The notes under the pieces are model-generated. The model searched no databases. It had not been told where the DNA came from and worked only from the letters and a program-made list of their open reading frames with translations. 8,684 bases of DNA from Acidimicrobiia bacterium (GTDB taxonomy: Bacteria; Actinomycetota; Acidimicrobiia; IMCC26256; PALSA-555): positions 1 through 8,684 of the forward strand of contig JALHSW010000342.1 of assembly GCA_022865365.1 (NCBI GenBank), read 5' to 3'. How positions within the stretch are numbered: position 1 is the first letter of the stretch; each line of letters starts with the position of its first letter. Both the position numbers and the translations under genes were made by a program. Shown piece by piece: positions 1-5,232 of this stretch.

Positions 1-23
1 AGACCCCGCCGAAGCGGGGCCTC
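1..23 (-). terminator. UUCG-loop hairpin after att1 (truncated by window edge)
   Basis: On the minus strand this is an arm GAGGCCCCGC, a UUCG loop closed by C-G, and a returning arm GCGGGGTCT that runs off the window. Nine pairs are visible, one of them G-U. It is nearly the same hairpin as the one at 3069-3092 and lies in the same place, about 15 nt past the CCA end of a tRNA half. No U-tract is visible. A factor-independent terminator of the U-less actinobacterial kind is likely; a structural part of the att module is the alternative. Confidence 0.6.
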
Positions 24-37
24 ATGACTGGATGCGT

Positions 38-90
38 TGGTGGCGGGGGTGGGGGGGCGGGATTTGAACCCACGACCTTCGGGTTATGAG
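38..90 (-). repeat. tRNA-Met 3' half, putative att1, with 8-bp insertion
   Basis: The reverse complement reads from anticodon loop CTCATAA (anticodon CAT) through stem CCCGA, the variable loop, T-arm, acceptor strand CCCCGCC, discriminator A and CCA. The sequence on the 5' side of the loop does not pair with CCCGA, and no GGCGGGG 5' acceptor strand follows, so it is not a complete tRNA. This copy differs from the two at 3107 and 4402 by an extra GGGGCGGG (54-61) between the 3' T-stem strand and the T-loop, which would destroy the T-arm. I read it as the distal junction of a tandem integration array. Confidence 0.85.
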
Positions 91-114
91 CGTTGAGACC
101 GTCCAAGTGGGCGG

Positions 115-135
115 GAGTTCGGCGGTGATTCCACC
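115..135 (-). repeat. 21-bp spacer block shared with att2
   Basis: This block matches 3202-3222 at 19 of 21 positions. It lies 25 bp beyond the anticodon loop here and 51 bp beyond it in att2. The distance onward to the 20-nt box is 42 bp in both. The 26-bp length difference between the two modules is thus fully accounted for by one indel between loop and block. Att3 lacks the block, so att1 and att2 are closer relatives. Confidence 0.7.
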
Positions 136-177
136 CGATGCAATTCTTTGGGGCCTAGGTCGCCTGAGTTAGCCCCC

Positions 178-197
178 ACTGGTGACAACTTCGGTGA
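178..197 (-). repeat. 20-nt conserved box of att1
   Basis: The minus strand reads TCACCGAAGTTGTCACCAGT, identical to 3265-3284 and with two differences from 4559-4578. It begins 23 nt past the stop codon of the cyclase gene. It holds two TCACC direct repeats 12 bp apart, so it could be an integrase arm-binding site. It can also be read as T-E-V-V-T-S, so a remnant of an integrase 3' end is another possibility. Confidence 0.75.
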
Positions 198-220
198 AAA
201 GGTCGGGCCGGCCAGGCGGG

Positions 221-2992
221 TCAGTCGTCGCTACGGGCGCGCTGCGCTTCGGTGCGCAGGCACTCGACGGCTTGTCGGTAGTCCATGGCCGCGCCTTGGG
301 CGCGCAGCGCGGCCAGGCGCTCCGGGCCCAACGTCTCGAGCAGGAGCGCGTCGGCTTCCGCGACGAAGTCGGCCTCGGCATGGGCGAAGCTGCGCTCGGC
401 CGCGCCGGTGTCTCGTTCCATCAAGGCGTCCGCGGCGCCGATGAGCACGGCGGCGGGCTCGGGGTGGCCGAGGTGGGCAAGTGCGATGCCCATCCCGAAG
501 CAGGCCCCGTTGATGCTGCTCACCACCATTCCCGATCGGAGGAATTGCTCGGCAGCGTCGGCGATCGCGGGGAGCGCTCCGGCCCAGTCACGCCGCCACA
601 GGGCGATCCACCCGATCGCGCCGGTTGCGGTCGCGACTGCCGCCTGGTCCCCCAGCCGGGTTCCGACGTCGATCGCCTCTTCCAGCAACGCGAGCCGTCG
701 TGTGACCTGATCGAGCGGGAGGTTCATCCCCAACACGGACAGGCTCATCCCCAGCGTCGACGCGATGTTCGCGTCGCGAGCAATGCGCACCGCCTCTTCG
801 ATCTCGGGGATGCCGGAGTCGGGGTGGTTGGCAAAATTCAGCGCGGACCCGAGCATGATCAGTGCGTGGGAGCTCTCGTAGGGGTCGGCGGCCACCCGGG
901 CCCGGTCTAACCACTCCTCAGCGCGCTGGCGGACCAGGTCGAAGTCGCCGCTGAAAAACGCCAGGGTCGCTGGACCCTGGCAGGCCGCGGGTTCGTGCAC
1001 ACCAAGCCGCTGCTCGGCTTCAGCCACCCGGGCAGCGAGGGCTTCGGCTCGGGCGAGATCACCGCGCATCGTGGCTCGCCACACGGCCCACGACGCGACT
1101 GACGGGTAGCAGTGGTGGTCGCTTGCGCCGGCTACGGAGCACGCGGTGTCAGCCCAGTCCAATGCGCTGTAGCCGATCGCCATGCCGTTCACCGCGAGCG
1201 GGGCGACGAGGCGCAGCGCGAGATCGACGGACCCGGTCTCGACGGCCCAATCGAGCGCGGCCCGGAAGTTGTCGGTGTCGCGCGCCACCGCGTCGGCCGC
1301 CGCGATCTGCTCCGCGCCGCGCAGGCGCGGGCCGGATTCCTCGGCGATCGTGACGTAGTGCTCCGCGTGACGGCGACGCACGACGGCGGCATCGCCCGCG
1401 GTCTCGAGCCGCTCCTGCGCGTACTGGCGGATGGTTTCGAGCAACCGGTAGCGGGCACCAGCGTGGTCGTCGTCCACGAGCACGAGCGACTTGTCGACCA
1501 ACTGGCCGAGCACGTCTGCCACATCGAGCGCGTCGAGGTCGTCGCCCGACATGACGGCCTCGGCGGCGAGCAGGTCGGCGCCGCCGGCGAACACCGACAG
1601 CCGATTCAGCGCGACACGCTCGGTCGGGTTGAGCAGGTCATAGGACCAGTCGACGGTGTTGCGCAACGTCTGGTGCCGCTCCAACGCCGCACGACTGCCG
1701 CGGGTGAGCAGCTTGAACCGCTGATCGAGGCGCTCCACGAGATCCTCGGGCGTCAGCGACCGCACCCGCGCCGCCGCCAGCTCGATGGCCAACGGGATCC
1801 CGTCGAGCCGACGGCACAACTGCGCGACGGCTTCGGCATTGCGATCCGTGAGGGTGAAGTCGGCTTTGGCGTCGTGAGCGCGGTCCACGAACAGCCGCAC
1901 TGCATCCGCGTTGGCAAGAGCTTCGCCCGTGGTGTCGCCTGCAGGGACGCCGAGCGACGGGATCGCGACGATCTGCTCGCCGGCCAACGCGAGACCCTCG
2001 CGACTCGTGGCGAGCATCGCGACGTCGGGACACCGTTGTGTGATCGCGCCGACCAGCTCGGCGACCGCATCGAGGAGATGCTCGCAGTTGTCGAGCACCA
2101 AGAGCAACCGCTTCGGCGCCAGGTACTCGAGCACCGAGTCGTCGAGCTTGCGACCCGGAGACGGATGGACCCCAAGACTCGCGGCGAGCGTCTCCCACAC
2201 CGCGTCGGGGTCCGTGACCGGCGCCAGCTCACACACCCACGCACCTTCGGGGAACTCGGGGACCACTTCGGCCGCAACCTGCACCGCGAGGCGCGTCTTG
2301 CCCACGCCGCCGACGCCGGTGAGCGTGACCAGAGGCCGCTCCCGCGCCAGGCGCGACAGCGACGCGATCTCCGCGTCGCGGCCGACGAACGTCGTCACCT
2401 GGCGTGGCAGGTTGCCCGGCAATGCGTCGAGCGAGCGCAACGGCCCGAACTCACTCGGCAGCTCCGGATGCAACAGCTGGAACACGCGCACCGCGCCAGC
2501 AAGATCACGGAGTCGGTGCTGACCGAGATCAACGAGCCCCGCGCCGTCGGGCAAGCCATCACGCGCCACCGTCGCGGTCGCATCCGACACCAGGACCTGC
2601 CCGCCATGCGCAACCGCCATCAGCCGCGCGCAACGGTTCAACGGGCGGTTCACATACTCGCCGGGTGCCCGTAGTCGGCCTTCATCGGAGTGCAGGCCCA
2701 TTCGTACTCGGAGTGGGCCTGTCTCGCCCCACTCCGCGGCACCGAGCCTCAGCTGCGCGTCGAGGACTCCACGTAGCGCATCCGGCGCCGACGAGAACAC
2801 GGCCGCGATTCCGTCCCCCATCGTCGAGAACACCACTCCTCCATTGCTCTCGACCGCGTGACGCAAGATGTCGTCGTGCCGGGCCAGCGCGTCCTTCATC
2901 TCTTCGGGGTGTTCCTCCCACAGGCGTGTCGAACCCTCGAGATCGGTGAACAGGAACGTCACCGTCCCCGTGGGCAGCTCGACCAACGTCAT
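221..2992 (-). CDS. Class III nucleotidyl cyclase-NB-ARC ATPase-TPR protein
   Basis: This 923-residue cytoplasmic signalling protein has three parts. Residues 7-175 are a class III cyclase homology domain with metal-binding Asp17 (FTDLEGST) and Asp60 (GDG), and transition-state Asn119 and Arg123 (LNRCARL). Residues 192-480 are an NB-ARC/AfsR-like ATPase with Walker A GVGGVGKT 226-233, Walker B LLLVLD 296-301, TSR 329-331, GIPLAIEL 398-405, then a winged-helix stretch. Residues of about 530-910 are helical and TPR-like. There is no C-terminal LuxR-type HTH. The purine-selecting pair is missing: Ser56 stands where adenylyl cyclases have Lys, and Glu112 where they have Asp. Cyclase activity or ATP specificity is therefore doubtful. 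The ATG at 2992 gives the family's usual ELPTGTVTFLFTD opening; only a G-run directly abutting it resembles a Shine-Dalgarno. It is paralogous to the gene at 5585 and is followed by the att1 module. Confidence 0.92.
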   Translation of the reverse strand: MTLVELPTGTVTFLFTDLEGSTRLWEEHPEEMKDALARHDDILRHAVESNGGVVFSTMGDGIAAVFSSAPDALRGVLDAQLRLGAAEWGETGPLRVRMGLHSDEGRLRAPGEYVNRPLNRCARLMAVAHGGQVLVSDATATVARDGLPDGAGLVDLGQHRLRDLAGAVRVFQLLHPELPSEFGPLRSLDALPGNLPRQVTTFVGRDAEIASLSRLARERPLVTLTGVGGVGKTRLAVQVAAEVVPEFPEGAWVCELAPVTDPDAVWETLAASLGVHPSPGRKLDDSVLEYLAPKRLLLVLDNCEHLLDAVAELVGAITQRCPDVAMLATSREGLALAGEQIVAIPSLGVPAGDTTGEALANADAVRLFVDRAHDAKADFTLTDRNAEAVAQLCRRLDGIPLAIELAAARVRSLTPEDLVERLDQRFKLLTRGSRAALERHQTLRNTVDWSYDLLNPTERVALNRLSVFAGGADLLAAEAVMSGDDLDALDVADVLGQLVDKSLVLVDDDHAGARYRLLETIRQYAQERLETAGDAAVVRRRHAEHYVTIAEESGPRLRGAEQIAAADAVARDTDNFRAALDWAVETGSVDLALRLVAPLAVNGMAIGYSALDWADTACSVAGASDHHCYPSVASWAVWRATMRGDLARAEALAARVAEAEQRLGVHEPAACQGPATLAFFSGDFDLVRQRAEEWLDRARVAADPYESSHALIMLGSALNFANHPDSGIPEIEEAVRIARDANIASTLGMSLSVLGMNLPLDQVTRRLALLEEAIDVGTRLGDQAAVATATGAIGWIALWRRDWAGALPAIADAAEQFLRSGMVVSSINGACFGMGIALAHLGHPEPAAVLIGAADALMERDTGAAERSFAHAEADFVAEADALLLETLGPERLAALRAQGAAMDYRQAVECLRTEAQRARSDD

Positions 2993-3068
2993 CCCCCATT
3001 TCGGCCCGAACCGTGAAAGTAGACGAGAACCGGGCGATCAACACCGGCAGACCGACCCAGGAACCAGC

Positions 3069-3092
3069 GAGGCCCCGCCGAAGCGGGGCCTC
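3069..3092 (-). terminator. Perfect 10-bp UUCG hairpin after att2
   Basis: The arms GAGGCCCCGC and GCGGGGCCTC pair perfectly around a UUCG tetraloop with C-G closure on the minus strand, an exceptionally stable fold. It starts 15 nt past the CCA end of the tRNA half and ends 77 nt before the cyclase start at 2992. No U-tract follows. It probably terminates transcription from the hydrolase gene and insulates the next cassette. It could alternatively be inherited from the terminator of the original tRNA-Met gene. Confidence 0.7.
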
Positions 3093-3106
3093 TGCTGTTG
3101 CTGCGA

Positions 3107-3151
3107 TGGTGGCGGGGGTGGGATTTGAACCCACGACCTTCGGGTTATGAG
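3107..3151 (-). repeat. tRNA-Met 3' half, putative att2
   Basis: The minus strand runs from anticodon loop CTCATAA (3151-3145; CAT) through stem CCCGA, variable loop, T-stem GTGGG/CCCAC around TTCAAAT, acceptor CCCCGCC, A and CCA (3109-3107). The T-arm is intact. On the 5' side only two of five anticodon-stem pairs can form and there is no D-arm or 5' acceptor strand, so it is half a tRNA. Elongator tRNA-Met is the best match; tRNA-Ile with a CAT anticodon is the alternative. Identity with the other copies starts at the loop, where many tyrosine integrases cross over. Confidence 0.88.
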
Positions 3152-3201
3152 CCGCTTGACAACCGTCCACCTGGTGCCGTCGAGGTCGCTGGAGCGCGCC
3201 T

Positions 3202-3222
3202 GAGTTTGGCGGCGATTCCACC
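3202..3222 (-). repeat. 21-bp spacer block shared with att1
   Basis: This is the counterpart of 115-135 (19 of 21 identical), placed 42 bp from the 20-nt box as in att1. It may be an integrase or accessory-protein binding site, or simply common descent of the two junctions. Confidence 0.7.
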
Positions 3223-3264
3223 TCGTGTCGTTGCGTCCACCCTGAGCGCCCGAGTCGGCCTTCT

Positions 3265-3284
3265 ACTGGTGACAACTTCGGTGA
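3265..3284 (-). repeat. 20-nt conserved box of att2
   Basis: The minus strand reads TCACCGAAGTTGTCACCAGT, identical to the att1 box. It begins 70 nt past the hydrolase stop codon and lies 113 nt from the anticodon loop of the tRNA half. The 70 bp between box and gene stop (3285-3354) hold nothing I can identify. Confidence 0.75.
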
Positions 3285-3354
3285 CTGTCCGCGATCGGCA
3301 CGTCCCTGCACTGCCGCACCCAACGGGTGCATCGAACTAAGCCGCGTTCGTCGG

Positions 3355-4269
3355 CTACAGGCCTCCGGCGACGAGCGATGCGCAGCGGTCGGGATCGTCG
3401 TACCAGGCGAAGAGGCCGCCCGGAGTCGTGACAAAACGAGCGGTCGGGATCTTGTCGACGGTCGGCTTGCCGGCAGAGGGCGCGAGGACCCGGTCGTCTT
3501 CGCCCCATACGAACAGCAGCGGCACCGTGAAGCTGGCCAGCTCGGCGTCGGTGAGGAGGAGCTCGGGGCGGGGTGTGCGACCCACGAGCAGGCGCCGCAG
3601 CAGCGATCGGTACGACGCGGCCTGGCCGGGCACGCGCAACGAGAGCAAGTGCAGGTCGACGATGTCGTCCGATAGCGACCGCGCCGTGTCGGCGCGAACG
3701 GTGGGCCGAAGACCCATTCGGCCGACGGACCGAGGCATGGGCAGCCGCGCCATCCCCATTGCGACACGGCCGAGCACCGGCGCGGTGAACATGCCCATCG
3801 GGAGGTCGGCGCGTGCGCCGGCGATCGCACCCCCAGGCATGCCGACGAGCACGACCCGAGCGACCCGCGTCGGCCGGTCGAGCGCGAACCACAGCGAGAA
3901 CATCCCGCCGAGCGCGTTGCCCACCAGCGTGACCTGGTCGATGCCCAGGCCGTCGAGCACCCCGGCGATGATGTTGACCGCCTGCTCCCTGAGCGGAGCG
4001 CCGTGCCAGAGGTACGGCGGCGAGAGGCCGTGGCCGGGAAGATCGACGAGCAGGAGCCGGTGGCCGGGCAGACGGCCGGCGAGCGGTGCCATCCCGATGC
4101 CGGGGGCGGAGATGCCGTTGATGAAGAGCACCGGGTCGCCGGTACCCGATTCGAGGACACGGACCCGCACGGCTGGCGATACGACGTCGACCCAACGTTC
4201 CTGCACGTCGAGCCGGTTCGCGACCGCGAGGCGCTGTTCCACCTCCCGCAACCTCGCCTCGACCCCCAT
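3355..4269 (-). CDS. Alpha/beta-hydrolase-fold protein lacking catalytic Ser and His
   Basis: This 304-residue soluble protein has the full length and order of an alpha/beta hydrolase of the MhpC/haloperoxidase type. Visible parts are the oxyanion strand LFINGISAPG (48-57), the VDLPGHGLS turn (75-83), the nucleophile elbow LVGNALGG (115-122), a cap of about 150-240, and the acid strand FVWGEDDRV (253-261) with Asp259. The elbow normally reads G-N-S-L-G-G, but here the nucleophile is Ala119 (GCG; one base from the Ser codon TCG). The C-terminal G-G-H-F/P-W motif reads GGLFAW, with Leu286 (CTC; one base from CAC) in place of His. Two of three triad residues are gone while the frame is open throughout, so a pseudoenzyme with a binding role, or recent inactivation, is likely. 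ATG 4269 has no clear Shine-Dalgarno. It sits between att3 and att2 as the only gene there. Confidence 0.88.
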   Translation of the reverse strand: MGVEARLREVEQRLAVANRLDVQERWVDVVSPAVRVRVLESGTGDPVLFINGISAPGIGMAPLAGRLPGHRLLLVDLPGHGLSPPYLWHGAPLREQAVNIIAGVLDGLGIDQVTLVGNALGGMFSLWFALDRPTRVARVVLVGMPGGAIAGARADLPMGMFTAPVLGRVAMGMARLPMPRSVGRMGLRPTVRADTARSLSDDIVDLHLLSLRVPGQAASYRSLLRRLLVGRTPRPELLLTDAELASFTVPLLFVWGEDDRVLAPSAGKPTVDKIPTARFVTTPGGLFAWYDDPDRCASLVAGGL

Positions 4270-4361
4270 CGCCGCGCAGCCTAAGCCAGTCGTCGCGCAC
4301 CGCGGTGGGCGGCGCGGCAGGGAGCGCCGTATGGCGGCTCAAGTCGGCCAGCCCGCGCAGA

Positions 4362-4385
4362 GGGCCGGTCCCGAGAGACCAGCCC
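4362..4385 (-). terminator. Hairpin after att3
   Basis: Nine-position arms GGGCCGGTC and GACCAGCCC pair with one mismatch around a six-base loop. It occupies the same place as the UUCG hairpins of the other two modules, 16 nt past the CCA end, but has a different sequence and a weaker stem. It ends 92 nt before the hydrolase start at 4269. The interval 4270-4361 shows no other feature. Confidence 0.45.
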
Positions 4386-4401
4386 TGACCCGCGTTTTCG
4401 A

Positions 4402-4446
4402 TGGTGGCGGGGGTGGGATTTGAACCCACGACCTTCGGGTTATGAG
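4402..4446 (-). repeat. tRNA-Met 3' half, putative att3
   Basis: This 45-nt tRNA half is base-for-base identical to the att2 copy, from anticodon loop CTCATAA to CCA. The next bases (4447 on) do not restore the anticodon stem, so no complete tRNA exists here. About 35 bp beyond the loop still resemble att2, including the TTGAC-N-ACCGTCC stretch, so the element-side flank is related too. This module follows the toxin gene. Confidence 0.88.
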
Positions 4447-4460
4447 CAACTTGACGACCG

Positions 4461-4550
4461 TCCGTCTGGTACCGCCGAGTACCGCCCAGTCCCGGAATCC
4501 CCAGGCCGGAGTCCGTGCAGTCCCATTGAGTCCGTCCAGTACCGCCGAGT
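4461..4550 (-). repeat. Decamer-phased CCGNNNAGT repeats in att3 spacer
   Basis: On the plus strand this stretch holds ACCGCCGAGT (4471-4480), ACCGCCCAGT (4481-4490), CCGTGCAGT (4513-4521), CCCATTGAGT (4522-4531), CCGTCCAGT (4532-4540) and ACCGCCGAGT (4541-4550), with 9-10 bp periodicity broken in the middle. A period near one helical turn suits tandem protein binding on one face of DNA, such as integrase arm sites. Slippage-expanded simple repeat is the alternative. Only scattered GAGT-type remnants are seen in att1 and att2. Confidence 0.55.
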
Positions 4551-4558
4551 CCGGGCCC

Positions 4559-4578
4559 ACTGGTGACGAGTTCGGTGA
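4559..4578 (-). repeat. 20-nt conserved box of att3 (variant)
   Basis: The minus strand reads TCACCGAACTCGTCACCAGT, two substitutions from the att1/att2 box. It begins 31 nt past the toxin stop and lies 112 nt from the anticodon loop, almost the same spacing as in att2 (113). Read as codons, the changes turn T-E-V-V-T-S into T-E-L-V-T-S. Confidence 0.7.
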
Positions 4579-4609
4579 CAGGAAAGCTGCACCGCCGGCC
4601 GGGGCGCGG

Positions 4610-4933
4610 TCAGTACTGGATGTCGAGGGCGTAGCGGAGCGCGCGGTCCAGATCGGCACGGGCCCGGAGGTCGAGGTGGCCGACGGGCTTGTCATCAAGT
4701 GACGTCGCCGGGATCGTGATCACGTTGTCGCAGGTGATCACGCTGGCCTCTGGGAGGCCTTCGGCGGGACCCACCTCGACCTCGGAGTGGATGCCGCGGA
4801 TCGTTCGGGTGATCGGTGCACACGTCAGCGCGGTCAGGACCGCGATCGCGGCGTCGCGGGTGAGTACGCAGACAGGGCGCCGGCCCGCGGGCGGGCCGAG
4901 ATCGGCCCACACGATGTCGGCGCGGGCTACCAC
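4610..4933 (-). CDS. MazF/PemK-type endoribonuclease toxin
   Basis: This 107-residue protein has the compact SH3-like MazF/PemK layout. It opens with ADIVWADLGPP (5-15), followed by RRPVCVLT (18-25) with the conserved active-site Arg, CAPITRTIRG (38-47) with the conserved Thr, a GLPEASVITCDNV strand (60-72), and an amphipathic C-terminal helix. Family members cleave single-stranded mRNA at short motifs and stop growth unless bound by the antitoxin. The GTG start at 4933 lies inside the antitoxin gene's last codons, a 7-nt overlap that implies translational coupling. Upstream in-frame starts would intrude further into the antitoxin. Cargo of this kind stabilises cassettes and islands. It is the gene directly before att3. 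The target motif cannot be read from sequence. Confidence 0.88.
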   Translation of the reverse strand: MVARADIVWADLGPPAGRRPVCVLTRDAAIAVLTALTCAPITRTIRGIHSEVEVGPAEGLPEASVITCDNVITIPATSLDDKPVGHLDLRARADLDRALRYALDIQY

Positions 4934-5172
4934 TCGGGCGCGGTCTGCACGGCAAGCCGTGCCGCCACGGTCACCACGGCCGGATCCTGGGGGATCCGCC
5001 GGTAGGAGTCCTGGAGCTCGCGGTCGGCGCCCGCCGTCTCCGCCGCCTCGAGCACGGCGGCCGCACCGCGCCGCAGGAGCTCCGAACGATTCGTGCCCTG
5101 CGTGTCGGCCAGCCGGTCCAAGCGATCGACAAGCTCATCGTCGAGTTGCACCAGCACTTCCTTGCGTCCCAC
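4927..5172 (-). CDS. Ribbon-helix-helix antitoxin (MazE/CopG-like)
   Basis: This 81-residue protein has an N-terminal ribbon-helix-helix domain: strand KEVLVQL (4-10), helix from DDELVDRLDRLADTQG, turn and second helix from TNRSELLRRGAAAVLE (28-43). The C-terminal tail (44-81, ending APEW) should wrap and neutralise the toxin. The dimer's strand would read the tandem CATATG repeats that sit directly in front of the start codon, giving autorepression of the pair. The GTG at 5172 is the only usable in-frame start, as codons upstream offer none. The ATGs inside the repeats are out of frame. There is no Shine-Dalgarno, which fits leaderless translation. It overlaps the toxin start by 7 nt. Confidence 0.87.
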   Translation of the reverse strand: MGRKEVLVQLDDELVDRLDRLADTQGTNRSELLRRGAAAVLEAAETAGADRELQDSYRRIPQDPAVVTVAARLAVQTAPEW

Positions 5173-5173
5173 G

Positions 5174-5195
5174 GACCATATGTTAGACCATATGT
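5174..5195 (-). promoter_or_regulatory. Tandem operator and -10 element of the toxin-antitoxin operon
   Basis: GACCATATGT occurs twice as a direct repeat (5174-5183 and 5186-5195), a 12-bp period, each copy with a palindromic CATATG core. On the minus strand a TAACAT hexamer (5185-5180) ends 7 nt before the GTG, so transcription would begin at or next to the start codon, giving a leaderless message. A bound ribbon-helix-helix dimer pair would cover this -10. No convincing -35 is seen. The repeat is direct observation; operator function is inferred from the family. Confidence 0.7.
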
Positions 5196-5232
5196 GAGCA
5201 ACCCGGCGATGTGCCGAGGATCGGGTCGCTCA

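Larger units (their letters stand above)
91..3151 (-). mobile_element. Putative cassette A: cyclase gene between att1 and att2
   Basis: Recombination between the anticodon loops of the tRNA halves at 38-90 and 3107-3151 would release this roughly 3.06-kb segment. It carries one full-length gene (the cyclase-NB-ARC-TPR protein), its 3' module and a hairpin, with no recombinase of its own. The segment is defined only by the flanking repeats; mobility is inferred. The alternative is a relic of ordinary genomic islands stacked at a tRNA and since eroded. Confidence 0.4.
3152..4446 (-). mobile_element. Putative cassette B: hydrolase gene between att2 and att3
   Basis: The 1.295-kb segment between the anticodon loops of the tRNA halves at 3107-3151 and 4402-4446 carries a single gene (alpha/beta-hydrolase fold) plus its 3' module and a hairpin. 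It has no recombinase, so movement would need an integrase supplied from elsewhere. Single-gene size, same orientation and a downstream att site resemble an integron cassette. Mobility is inferred from the repeats alone. Confidence 0.42.

Noticed and set aside
1112..2674. A 520-residue plus-strand reading frame opposite the left cyclase
   Set aside because: It is an antisense shadow of a strongly conserved gene in G+C-rich sequence; its translation shows no domain and is rich in Arg, His and Gln.
2990..2999. An alternative start ATG at 2999 for the left cyclase
   Set aside because: It is seven bases upstream and out of frame; it belongs to a shadow frame, while 2992 gives the family's usual N-terminus.
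3098..3340. An 80-residue plus-strand reading frame
   Set aside because: Its start reads G-W-D-L-N-P-R-P-S-G-Y-E, the well-known spurious translation of the antisense of a tRNA 3' end.
2682..4160. A 492-residue reading frame on the minus strand across the hydrolase and att2
   Set aside because: It overlaps two well-supported genes in another frame and contains the V-V-G-S-N-P-T-P-A-T string that is the usual artefact of translating a tRNA 3' half.
38..4446. Three complete tRNA genes
   Set aside because: Only the 3' half from the anticodon loop on is present in each; the 5' acceptor strand, D-arm and 5' anticodon-stem strand are missing, and the first copy also has a broken T-arm.
1..4578. 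A CRISPR array or classical integron attC sites
   Set aside because: The three repeats are kilobases apart with genes between them. They lack the paired, bulged palindromic arms of attC sites and no Cas or IntI gene is visible.
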